Assembly (NCBI GenBank): GCA_019916065.1
Contig: CM034236.1
Span: forward strand, 50,000,690 to 50,064,689
Source: Vitellaria paradoxa
Lineage: Eukaryota > Streptophyta > Magnoliopsida > Ericales > Sapotaceae
DNA length: 64,000 nucleotides
Direction: 5' to 3'
Part shown: piece after piece, positions 47,801 to 56,645 of the stretch
Layout of the letters: each line of letters begins with the position of its first letter
How positions within the stretch are numbered: position 1 is the stretch's first letter
Translations under genes and position numbers: made by a program
Notes under the pieces: generated by a model
The model's database searches: none
What the model saw: only the letters and a program-made list of their open reading frames with translations
Told to the model about the DNA's origin: nothing

Positions 47801-50376
47801 GTTGAATCGTTATACAATCTTGCATGCATACAAGCATGACATGTTCGTGCAGAAAAAGGTCTTCCAAAAAATATGCATGAAAGAACCTTAAGACCTTTAC
47901 TGTCATCCATCTCAGGTTTCAACAAAATGTAAAGCTCATATATTTAGATACCAAACTCATGCAGTACAAACACGATAGACGAATGAAGACTCTGAAATGG
48001 AGAAAGGAGCTATAACAGTGAAAAGAAGATTGAGAAATATCAAAAGGGCATAGATTAGGAGGACATTAAGCTTCACCAGTGCAAACAACGAGACTGATAG
48101 CATGAGGGATAGCCTAGAAAATCAGAGATCATAGTTCATCATAGCACCTGCAGTTATAGCTTAGATTGTGGTTCATCATAGCACCTAAAATTTAACTGCA
48201 AAGGATTCATCACAACTTTCATAGTTACTAGGTCTTTACTGCCACTTTGCATGTTGTCATGGGAACTTATTGGTCTTGAACTTTGTCGAGTTGTGCACCT
48301 TCTCTACATGATCCCCACCCCCGATGCAACCTTGTTCTTCTCTTGGTGCAGAGAGTTATTGATTAGCATTGCACGAGAACATAAAATTGCTCCACTTTTC
48401 TGAAATCAACTCCAAAATTCTCAAACCCCAAAGATGTCAAGGGCATCATGCTTTTTTTCGTACTGCCTCAATTAATACACCTCGACGTTACACCATTTCT
48501 TTTACCACCCTTAACATTGATCAAATCACTAACATCATACACGATCATACCATCTCAAACAGTCTCCTATCATGTTATCTTCAATTGGCGTTGGTTCTAT
48601 TTTCTGCTTAATGCATTTGTTTCCACTTTTATCTTTTCTAGTAACACCTCTCATCCATCCTGATGTTCTCATTTCAAGTTCAATCATTTTAAAACATAAT
48701 GCCTCTTAACTGCCTATATTTAGTACTGTAAATCGTAGTAGGATACTAGGACTCAATGGCAGTCCCATAAAAATTGTTCAATTTAATAGGTTCTTATGAT
48801 TATATTTTACTCATGATGTGTTATGACAAATACTATAATTGAGAATTTAACATGGTAATGAAGTATGAAAAATAATTATGGGCAATAAATGAAGAATAAT
48901 TGCAACACACAATGGCACAACAAATTATGTGGTTTGGCCTAATGCCTACGTCCACGGGCGAAGACAAGGGAAGTATTTTACTATGAAAAAAGGAGAATAC
49001 AAAAATGAGAAAGACACAAAATACTTCGGTACCAAAATTAAGACAAAAGAACCCGAAACATATCTCACCCTAAGAGACAAACACCTAATTTCCCTTGCAC
49101 CTCTCTACACTTAAATCTTTTCTTTATTTCTTGTTTTACCTCTGCACTTTTTCCCGTTCCCAATGCCTTGTATTTATATTTGAAAATGAATAGCCATGCT
49201 AAATATGGCCATTTCATATTTTTGGCTAGAAAGCATAATTCGGGTGAACAACTCAGCATTGAAGAAAACAATGGTTGAGAAAAATTCAAAACCCAACTTG
49301 GGTTGACAGCTCACGTTTCAACAGTTCACCCACCAACATGGGATTGCCAGTTCATATTCAACATGAGGCACACCTCCATTTCATTCATCCCACTCTAATT
49401 TTATGGACAACATCTTAAATTCGTTATGGATAACTGAGCCAAGGTAACGAAATGGTCACTCTGAGACATCTATTACGATAAAAATTGTTACTCGTCTTAA
49501 TTTGTGTTTTGGTTTCAGTGCAGATACCATCCACGACCATATATTTAACATTAGTCCTACTGAGTCTAAAAGCTATAAATTAAGAAAAATTCATACACAA
49601 TCCTAACTGAGAATTCGGTCCTTTAGTTTCATCAAATAAAATTATATAGTCTGTAAACAATCAACTCATGCAAAAGGGTAATAACTTAATGCTTACTCTG
49701 ATGTACGTCTATTATCATTAGGAATTAATTTGCTTATCATCTGCTACCTACAGTAGTCACTACTTATGCCTTCAATTACATACACACGTATTTATCTATC
49801 TAAGTTCTAAAAAGACACAACTACAGGCCAGGTGAGTTCAAATTTATATCACTTTGTCCATCCATAACAATGTTAGGAAAAATTGGGAGACAACACTCCT
49901 ACCCCAACGAGAGGGAAAGCAATGAGGATGAAAACGTGCTGCAAAGGTTTCACAGCTGGCTTCGGAAGCAAGTACGGACAAACCGAGGCGGCCAGAAACA
50001 GAGCTGCGGAACAGCAGCATAGCTCCAGGTGCTCCCGCAAGAAGTTGGCCAAATCGGTCCACCTGATCGCTTCGGCGAAACGAAGAAACGCTTCCTGAGA
50101 TCTAGTCAGCTTGGCGTCGCCACTATCAGTGTGGTGATGGTGACCGTGATGGTTATCATGGTGATGGTGATGGTGGTGAGAATCGGCGGCTGCGGCACAA
50201 TGGAAGTGACGGAGATGAGTGAGAGAGTGAGGATAGAAGGATTTGCGGAGAACTGAAGGGAAGAGGGTTTGGTTGCGAAGATGTTCGAGTTTGACGGAAT
50301 CGGCATATTTACTTCTACCAGTGCGATTCAGCGGTCGAAAATGGGTAATTCCAACATGGAGACGGAGGGTTTCCAT
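35886..50376 (-). CDS. HMA1: HMA1-type P1B heavy-metal-transporting ATPase, chloroplast envelope (13 exons)
   Basis: Exons in transcript order: 50376-49903, 47524-47374, 47274-47090, 46305-46159, 44420-44225, 43365-43253, 41900-41662, 41164-41059, 40404-40237, 37613-37397, 36916-36729, 36594-36508, 36065-35886. All introns are GT..AG and the parts sum to 2451 nt (816 residues plus stop), close to Arabidopsis HMA1. Visible motifs: a basic plastid-transit-like N-terminus, a His-rich stretch (about 67-82), the metal-path motif SPC (401-403) where other P1B pumps have CPC, the phosphorylation motif DKTGT (Asp444), the P1B HP motif (498-499), TGDH (626-629) and GDGIND (673-678). There is no N-terminal GMTCxxC domain, as expected for HMA1. 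Family role: ATP-driven Cu/Zn movement across the chloroplast envelope. The start is the ATG opening the transit peptide. Introns 1 and 9 exceed 2 kb and carry repeats. Confidence 0.96.
37614..40236 (-). other. HMA1 intron 9 (2.6 kb) with dispersed-repeat fragments
   Basis: Two related fragments lie at about 38305-38355 and 38535-38600; both read 'ttatcccaaaa..taa..ttattac/gttag..ggccca' and look like pieces of one dispersed plant repeat. At 39110-39250 the words 'tacccgtatcaaatacttaa' and 'cggatacttgagacacatg' recur. No exon-like coding is left in the intron. Confidence 0.4.
40519..40538. repeat. (AG)n microsatellite in HMA1 intron 8
   Basis: About ten AG units on the plus strand, so CT-rich in the HMA1 pre-mRNA. 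Confidence 0.85.
42729..42763 (-). other. Long G-runs in HMA1 intron 6 (G-quadruplex candidate)
   Basis: The plus strand has C6-T-C6, a six-base spacer and C16; the pre-mRNA strand therefore has runs of 16, 6 and 6 G. A separate G-rich tract on the opposite strand lies at about 42432-42447. Homopolymers of this length are also prone to sequencing or assembly error. Confidence 0.6.
44463..44511. repeat. (AAC)n(AAT)n microsatellite in HMA1 intron 4
   Basis: Nine or so AAC units merge into about seven AAT units just upstream of exon 5. Apparent poly-Cys/Tyr protein in this area on the minus strand is an artefact of the repeat. Confidence 0.9.
44725..44911 (+). repeat. Dispersed repeat in HMA1 intron 4
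   Basis: 'ctcaacaacctaag' followed by 'cacccaactctccctcattt' and 'gcctctagctggc' aligns by eye with 62860-63070 in the MRG intron, and its right half with 47650-47745 in HMA1 intron 1. The element is unclassified and has no coding capacity that I recognise. Confidence 0.5.
46478..46600 (+). mobile_element. Degenerate tRNA-SINE-like fragment in HMA1 intron 3
   Basis: 'agttagtaaagagccagcct' resembles a decayed tRNA box A region, and 'ccttaattcgttcaaaatctc' about 35 bp later resembles a decayed box B. The spacing fits a tRNA-derived SINE head, but both boxes have several mismatches and no duplication was found. Confidence 0.3.
47525..49902 (-). other. HMA1 intron 1 (2.4 kb)
   Basis: Lies between the His-rich first exon (donor 'gttggg|gtagga' on the transcript strand) and exon 2 (acceptor 'tgtcag'). 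It contains the repeat fragment at 47650-47745 and otherwise non-repetitive AT-rich sequence. The short frames within it show no domain. Confidence 0.6.
47650..47745 (+). repeat. Dispersed repeat fragment in HMA1 intron 1
   Basis: 'ttcctctactgcctctaggtg' and the following 'gattgtctccttcc' match the right part of the repeat at 44725-44911 and, more weakly, 63000-63070. Confidence 0.45.
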
Positions 50377-50697
50377 CTCAATTCGTTCTCGTCGGAAGGA
50401 TTTATGAGTTGGTTTGGTTCATTTCAACGATGCCCCAGGGTTACAAAGAATGAGAAAGTCCGTTCTTGATCCTCTGGCTTTTTTTCCTCTCTATCGGGAC
50501 TATCCCGAGCCGACCAAACGGGGGGAGTGGGGACCTTCACATTTGTCCGTCACCGTAAAATGTGGCGATGGACTTACAGGCACGCGTCGTGGTCTTTTTG
50601 ATTGGAAAGGGGAGCTGACACAGAATAGTGGTTAATTTCATGCCGTTAATTTTAATTTAACGGATGAGACACTTCCACACTACTTCAATTTAATAAA
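50377..50697 (-). promoter_or_regulatory. HMA1 leader and proximal promoter region
   Basis: Sequence upstream of the HMA1 start codon is GC-richer than the flanks over about 200 bp and then reverts to AT-rich, as expected for a leader plus core promoter. I could not place a convincing TATA box. A MITE-like element begins about 320 bp upstream of the start codon. Confidence 0.4.
50402..50422 (-). promoter_or_regulatory. Six-codon upstream ORF in the HMA1 leader
   Basis: An ATG at 50422 on the transcript strand opens a frame of six codons (Met-Asn-Gln-Thr-Asn-Ser) ending in TAA, 25 bp before the HMA1 start codon. It lies in the leader if transcription begins farther upstream, which I cannot prove. 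It could modulate translation. Confidence 0.35.
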
Positions 50698-51276
50698 GGG
50701 TTCGTTTGGCCCCAACAAAATTTACCGAAAATTTTTTAAAATTTTTATTATATTTTTATACATTCTTATCTTTTCAAAATTCAAAAAAAGTTTAATATCT
50801 TCTAAAAAAAAGTCGATAACTAGAATTTAATTAATCAAATAATAAAAATTTTTATATTATTCTCATCACAGATTCCCAAACTACCAAATGACACCTACTA
50901 TAATTAATTTTTTTGGAGTCGTTCTAACAGATTGTATAAATAGTTTGGACGCTTGCATGAAAAAATAAAATATAAAGCATAATAGTAAAATATCGCCCAA
51001 ACGGTTCGCACCAAATCGTTATGACGATTTGGCACTATTAATTTCCGTCCAAACGGACCACCGTAAATCATTTCGATACCAGTGGCTCTACAAAGAAATA
51101 ATGACTGATACAAAATTTTGAAACCGTCTAAATGGAAATCTAATTTGTCGAGACGAAAATCCTACTGTTCATATCTAAAAAATGTGATTTGATATATGTA
51201 TACCAAATGCCAAAAGTTTCCCCAAATCATATTTTTTGCTGTTTTTTTGTTATTTTTCGCCACGTTAAATGGACCC
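50698..51276 (-). mobile_element. MITE-like element, family A, in the HMA1 upstream region
   Basis: The reverse complement aligns by eye with 29563-30073. The outer ends are 'agggttcgtttggc' and 'acgttaaatggaccc', a decayed inverted repeat. It keeps the internal phrase 'tgtataccaaatgccaaaag', which mirrors the 'tttggtatacatatctc' of the other copy. Its position about 320 bp upstream of the HMA1 start codon puts it within range of promoter influence. Confidence 0.6.
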
Positions 51277-52261
51277 AAAATGTAAATATATCTAGAATTT
51301 TAAATTTTAATCTAATAATCTCAATTAAAGTCATGACTCCCCAACCTAAATCCCCTTTTAATTCTCCTTCCATAACTTTTATTTTTTTAGAATTTGAAAA
51401 AAAAAAAATATGTTAACTCTGTGACTTACAGTTCAAGTTCGTTACATTAAATTTCAACGGTCGATATAAACTTATATATATTTTTTAGATTTAAAAATAT
51501 AAATACATTTAAATCATTAAATTTTAATTCAACAATTTCAATTCAAATATCAAAAGATTGAGATAGCTGTACATTAGCCTCCTTCTTTTCCTTTGTTTGG
51601 GAAAATTGCTTAGAGACAATTACTCCGTGATTTAGAGCTAAGATATATTATGTTTTCATAATTTAAAAATTAACACATAAATTTTTTTATGATTTGAGCT
51701 AAAATATTAAATTTAATTAGATTTGTCTCATAAATATTTCATAGATTTATATAAAATTGTTCAAAAAAACGTTGTTTAAAAATTTTAAACAAATTAAGTC
51801 TTTTTAAAAAATAAAATAATGTTCTGTTTTAAAATAAAAAATAAATAAAAATATAGTTTTTATCTATTTATTTTTGTGTAAATATTTTTTCTTTAACTAA
51901 TGTTTATTCATAAGTCACAAATCCAATTAAATTTAGTAGATTCAATCAATTTTATACTTTATTTCAAATCACAAAAGAGTTGCTTACTTACTTTTTAAAC
52001 TACTAGAGATAAGTGTTATTTGGCCAAATACTCAAACTCTTTATTTCAAATTCGTATAAGTGTCACATTACGTGAAAACAAAAATCAATGAAGTTGTAGA
52101 AATAATAATGCTCGCGGGCGCCAGCTATGACCGATGACACTAATTAATGTAATAATTATATATTTCACGTGACGTTACCAAGAACTCTGATTTAATATTA
52201 TAATTATTTTATTTATTTTTTAATTTATTCTATTTTTTTTGAATGGTAAAATTTTTTTTTT

Positions 52262-52350
52262 TTTTTATAAGGAGGAGGGAGAAGACTCAAACTCAAGTCA
52301 TAAGCGGATAAAAGAGACTCTTAACCACTGAATTATATGCTAAGCTCTTT
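52262..52350 (-). mobile_element. tRNA-SINE-like head fragment
   Basis: On the minus strand, 'gaattcagtggttaagagt'-like sequence (actual 'aattcagtggttaagagtc') matches a tRNA box A region, and 'tgagtttgagtcttc' about 35 bp on resembles box B. A poly-T/A run borders it. This looks like the 5' head of a tRNA-derived SINE without a clear tail. Confidence 0.45.
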
Positions 52351-52376
52351 TAATTTATCCTATCATCATAACATTA

Positions 52377-52535
52377 TGGGGGCGTTGGGAGTGGTAAAAG
52401 TAAGATAAAGTGAGATAATTTGAAATAATTTGTAGGTTCGTAATTCATACAGTGAGATAAAAAGTAAATAATTTTTAAACGTTTTCAAATATTTTCAAAG
52501 TGTTTCAGCTCTTTACATCGTGCCAAACAGACCCT
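52377..52535 (+). mobile_element. MITE-like element, family C
   Basis: Left end 'tgggggcgttgggagtgg' and right end 'gtgccaaacagaccct' give an imperfect inverted repeat. Internal 'gtaagataaagtgagataat' and 'ttcatacagtgagataaa' match the other family-C copies. Confidence 0.45.
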
Positions 52536-53268
52536 AAATGTGCATTGTAATGGGGCCCGAGCAAGCAGCTTTGACGCATGCAATGAGCAAGCTATTAGAC
52601 GGTCGTCAACCTTCTACTGTTGTCGATGAAGGTACGATTCAAAGTATTTGGAACTTCTCTGCCTTCCAATCGTGCATTGCTTTAATATATAAACTCCAAT
52701 TACAACCATGCCAAAGCTTCATATATTTCTTTTTGTGGCAACATTGTCCCCGTCTCCTATCTTTATCTCTATCATTGTGTTGGAAGAACTTGGAGCTTAG
52801 ATTAGAGAATGAAGGAGGGGAGAGGACAGTCGTTGGCTTGGTTGCCAGAGACGCCTCTGGATTCCTATCTCCTTATTCATTTAAACTAAGGTCTCTTCCG
52901 CTTCCTCTTTCCAAACTCTGTTTTTATGAAATACTGTATTCATGTAGACACACATCTTCTCAATTATTTATCAATTTGAATAGAAAAAAATTTAAAATCA
53001 TTTAATCTTCTCTAGTAACTACTATTTCAATGTATCTAAACAGGAAAACAGGGCCTGAAGATGTAGTGCTCTAGGTGTTGTTTTGTGGAATGGACCACAC
53101 GGATCTTCATCAGATTAGGAATGAGATTCGCAACACCCAACTACCCTTTGGTCCCAGGGTACCCTGCCTAGTCATCTTTCTCATTTTGCCTGCAAATCAA
53201 AAACCAAGTTCTTCAATCTAACACACATATTTGAGTATAGCTCTTGTTGGGTAAAACAAGAATCTGGA

Positions 53269-53474
53269 CACGTGGAATGCCGAACAAACGAAGGAGGTAA
53301 CACGTGGGTTAATGCCGAGCATTTATGTTTGGGACACGTGGTCTTTGATTGAACACCTTGACCAATTACATGTGGCTCTGTGCCGAACAAATTATTTGTG
53401 ACACGTGGCTCACAATAGAGACGACTTTGATCCCCCTGATGCCTTAGTATTGATGGGTGATATGCTGTCACGTG
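53269..53474. promoter_or_regulatory. Array of five G-boxes (CACGTG)
   Basis: CACGTG occurs at 53269-53274, 53301-53306, 53335-53340, 53402-53407 and 53469-53474. Four of the five read ACACGTGG, and a related CATGTG lies at 53370. The word 'tgccga' recurs between them (near 53279, 53314 and 53382), so the region is partly a decayed tandem repeat. G-box/ABRE clusters bind bZIP and bHLH factors. No intact gene is directly downstream on either strand. A retrotransposon LTR promoter is an alternative, since 'tgttgggtaaaac' at 53245 looks like an LTR start. Confidence 0.5.
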
Positions 53475-54122
53475 ACGGTAGTCGAGAATTTCAAAAGTTA
53501 GTTTGTTCGGACGTTCAATTGGCGACTAATAAATGTTAAGCAAGGATCCCCCAGCATTAATAGGAGCATGTAGTCATAAACGTACCTTAGTTATGACTAG
53601 ACTATGTATTTATTACTATAAAGGGAACTAAATTAGTTCATCTTGTTACGAGTAGTTGACAGATGTGACTGGTAGATAGTTTGACAACCAAAAGTATTTA
53701 ATAAAAGGTATAGGGCATTAAATGAAAAGTGAAAGACATTTAAAGCAAGAAAAGAAAAGAGGTACCTGGAAGTATGGATGCAGTCAAATCACAAGTATTA
53801 TTTTATTTATTATTTACATTACTACAAATACAACATTCCACTTCACAATGAAAGGGGCCTAACTGTTGCCAACTTACAATCACTTGTTTTTTCTCAAAGA
53901 ATTTCCTTTCGTAAGCTACTTACTGACTTAAGTATCGGAGGGCTTCCGGTCAGAAACCTCCACTCCAGCCGTAACCTCTCTTTTGTCTTTGTTCGGCAGG
54001 TTCACAGACGAATTTTCGGTTGACGTGATCAGCAGTTTCGGTGGTAAAATTTACTGTCGAACATCTCTTCTTGTTTATGATGTTCTTTCTTATGTGGTTT
54101 TTTTTGATGGGTTAATTCAAAG
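53475..54122. other. Region before the CAD-like pseudogene
   Basis: Contains a possible TATA-type 'tactataaaggg' near 53616 and AT-rich sequence. The N-terminal exons expected for a CAD-like gene (including the catalytic Cys motif) are not visible here. The frame starting at 53983 enters the pseudogene exon only by reading through sequence that is not CAD-like. Confidence 0.4.
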
Positions 54123-56098
54123 GCATGAAGTGGTGGGAGAAGTTCTGGAGTTGGGTTCAAAAGTGAAGAGATTCAAAGCAGGGGACTTGGTGGGAGTTGG
54201 GTGTATAATCGGGTCTTGTGGGGACTGCTTGCCATGCAAATCCAACATGGAGCAGTACTGCCAAGAGAGAATCATCACTTAACAATGGGACAGACAAGTA
54301 TGGAACCCCAACTCAAGGAGGCTTCTCTTCTGCCATGGTGGTCGATCAAAAGTAGGTAACAACAACAACCAAGCACCAACCTTGTTCCATTGTTTGATCA
54401 TTTGAAAATTGATATTATACCCAATAATTATGTATATAATCATAAAATATTACCAGAATGATGTTGAAGTACCAATTTTTTATATTTTCTGGTGATATTT
54501 TAATTTGATAATGCAATACAACCAAAAAAATTTATTTACAAGCCAATCACTAAAAATTAATAAATACTTACAGAAATACAATTTTATTAAAACGCTATTA
54601 TTATCACCATATTCTAATTAAACTTTCTTGTATGTTTTTTTTTTTTTTTCGATAGAATAGTATTTTCCTGTCATATATATTTGTACTAGTAATAACCCGT
54701 GTCAACAACACTCTAAACAAAATTAGTAGTAAGTTTCTTGTATAGTTGAAACTTTGGAAAAAAAGTTCAAACAGAAAAAATTATGATAATCCATGAGTTT
54801 TATTTTTTTTTTCCATAACTTTAGATCCTAATAGCTATTATATGTGTTTTGGTCTCTCTCTCTCTAATTAATTTTTGATAAACACTATAAAAGAAAACAC
54901 AAATTACGGTACATTAATTTGAAACGCTCAACTTCTTAGAAATCATAATTGGACATAATTTTAGTTGGTAGTTTTTATTTATATATGATCTCCACCTTTA
55001 AAATATGGTGAAATTTAAAATACCCAAACCGTTTTGTAAAATAGATGGTAGTGGGATTCACTAGAACAAAAATTGAACAAGAAGTTAAAAATATAAAAAT
55101 AATCTCAAATATTGAATAAAAGAAAAAATAATTCTTAACTGTTAGATTTTAATTTGTGAGATGAATATTTTTAAAAATTGTCCTATTTTATTATACCGAT
55201 ATGTATACACATGCATCAATGAATCTGACTTGAAGTGAACGCACGTTTGTGGTTAGAATACCAGAACAGCTTGCCCCAGAGCAGGCGGCACCTCTGCTAT
55301 GTGCTGGCGTGGTGACAGCTTATAGTCCCTTGAGACAGTTGAATGGGGATAGTAGCAATGGCAAGGGTCTCATCAGGGGAGGAATTTTAGGGTTGGGAGG
55401 AGTTGGTCATCTGGGTGTTCTGATAGCTAAGGCAATAGGGCATCACGTGACTGTGATTAGCTCTTCAGATAGGAAAAGGGAGGAGGCTCTAGACCATCTA
55501 GGGGCTGATGCATTTCGGGTAAGTTCCAACGCAGCCGAGATGAAAGGAGCTGCCAATAGCCTCGACTACATTCTTGACACCGTGCCTGCTCTCCACCCCT
55601 TGCCTGCCTTCCTTTCACTGCTCAAAGTCGATGGAAAGCTTTTCACTGTAGGAGCTGTTCCCAACCCACTTCACTTTGATGCCGTCGATTTACTTCTAGG
55701 GAGGACAATAGCAATACCATATTTAATTATAATTTTTAATGAAAAAATTGTTCACCTAAAGACAATGTGAACCAATTAATTGATCTTGTGAACCAATTAA
55801 TTGATCTTTTTTATGATAATAAAAATGAGGTCAATAATAGGCTCAAACTAATCTGGTTCATGTACACCCCTAGTTTTGATATATATATCGTGCGCAGGAA
55901 AGAAGACAATAACTGGAGTTTTGTTGGAAGCATGGAAGAAACACAAGAAATATTGGAGTTCTGGGCTGCAAAAGGTTTGATCACAAGGATAGAGTTGGTG
56001 AAGGTGGATTGTGCAAACAAGGCAATTGCAAGAATGGAAAGGATGATGGGAGGTATAGGTTTGTGCCGGACGTGACCGGAAGCAACCTTGACTCATGA
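54123..56098 (+). pseudogene. Cinnamyl-alcohol-dehydrogenase-like pseudogene (MDR family)
   Basis: Exon-like pieces: 54123-54351 with the HEVVGE and structural zinc Cys set CIIGSCGDCLPC...C; 55236-55712 with PLLCAG and the NADP-binding [10 protein letters not shown] followed by SSSDRKREE; 55905-56098 with GSMEETQEILEF to a natural C-terminal end. Defects: no N-terminal exons (catalytic CGVCH region missing), a frameshift giving a stop at 54280-54282, a 192-bp insertion at 55713-55904, and a second frameshift (apparent 1-bp loss) near 56042. Intact family members reduce cinnamaldehydes or related aldehydes with NADPH. It lies opposite in strand to its HMA1 and MRG neighbours, so it is probably a transposed or duplicated copy. 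It could still be transcribed but cannot give a working enzyme. Confidence 0.88.
55713..55904. mobile_element. 192-bp insertion in the CAD-like pseudogene
   Basis: It interrupts the last exon between GRTIA and SFVGS. Flanks 'gacaatagc' (55704-55712) and 'gacaataac' (55905-55913) look like a 9-bp target-site duplication with one change, a size typical of MULE-type elements. Inside, 'gtgaaccaattaattgatctt' is tandemly repeated. No inverted termini are obvious. A degenerate intron is less likely, because the flanks duplicate coding bases. Confidence 0.6.
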
Positions 56099-56645
56099 AA
56101 CCTGTCAATAGCAACAATATTTTCATGTCATTTCTTACTTTGTAAAATAAATTCAATGCCTTTGCTCCCGGAGGAGATGGCATTGGTGTATCTGCTCATT
56201 TCATTGAGCTATTCATACAGAATGCTTAAACAAAACATCTGCAATCTACAAAACATTAGTCAAACTAGCACATTGCAGGTTCACCCTGCCAAATGTTTAT
56301 ACAACAGAATCAAAATGTCTAATCGACGCATATTTAGATTCAGTTAACATTCGATTAGTGTGTTCGTTATATAGATTTGACAAATGTTTTATATTACAGA
56401 ATCAAAATGCCTAACTGATGCATATTCGGATTCAGTTAACATTCGACTAGTATTCAACAATCACTTGCTAAAGGTTACAGACAGGCATTGACCTATTGGT
56501 TTGTACACCAGTGGCCCTCTTCATTCCACAAAAGTGCTGAATCAAAATCACTAAAACAATTTTAAAAGAAAAAGAATGAATTAATGTTACAACAACAATT
56601 GACAAAGTTATCTTGTTGGATCATCAAAACAGAATGAATTTCTAC
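56099..56645. other. Space between the CAD-like pseudogene and MRG
   Basis: Probably holds the MRG 3' UTR on the minus strand next to its stop at 56646. A 60-odd bp phrase is duplicated: 'tgcatattcggattcagtt' near 56410 matches 'cgcatatttagattcagtt' near 56330, each followed by 'aacattcga'. No gene is visible. Confidence 0.5.

Larger units (their letters stand above)
51277..53225. other. Intergenic, no gene seen
   Basis: AT-rich spacer with a SINE-like head at 52262-52350 and a family-C element at 52377-52535. A 155-codon frame at 52538-53005 has no recognisable domain, includes tracts such as LSLSLSLC, and ends in AT-rich sequence; I treat it as chance. Confidence 0.45.

Noticed and set aside
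52538..53005. 155-codon open frame upstream of the CAD-like pseudogene
   Set aside because: No recognisable domain, a low-complexity LSLSLSLC stretch, AT-rich ending and no codon pattern like the real genes; most likely chance.
55713..55904. Natural intron in the last CAD-like exon
   Set aside because: The flanking 9-bp near-duplicate repeats coding bases, which fits an insertion and not a splice junction.
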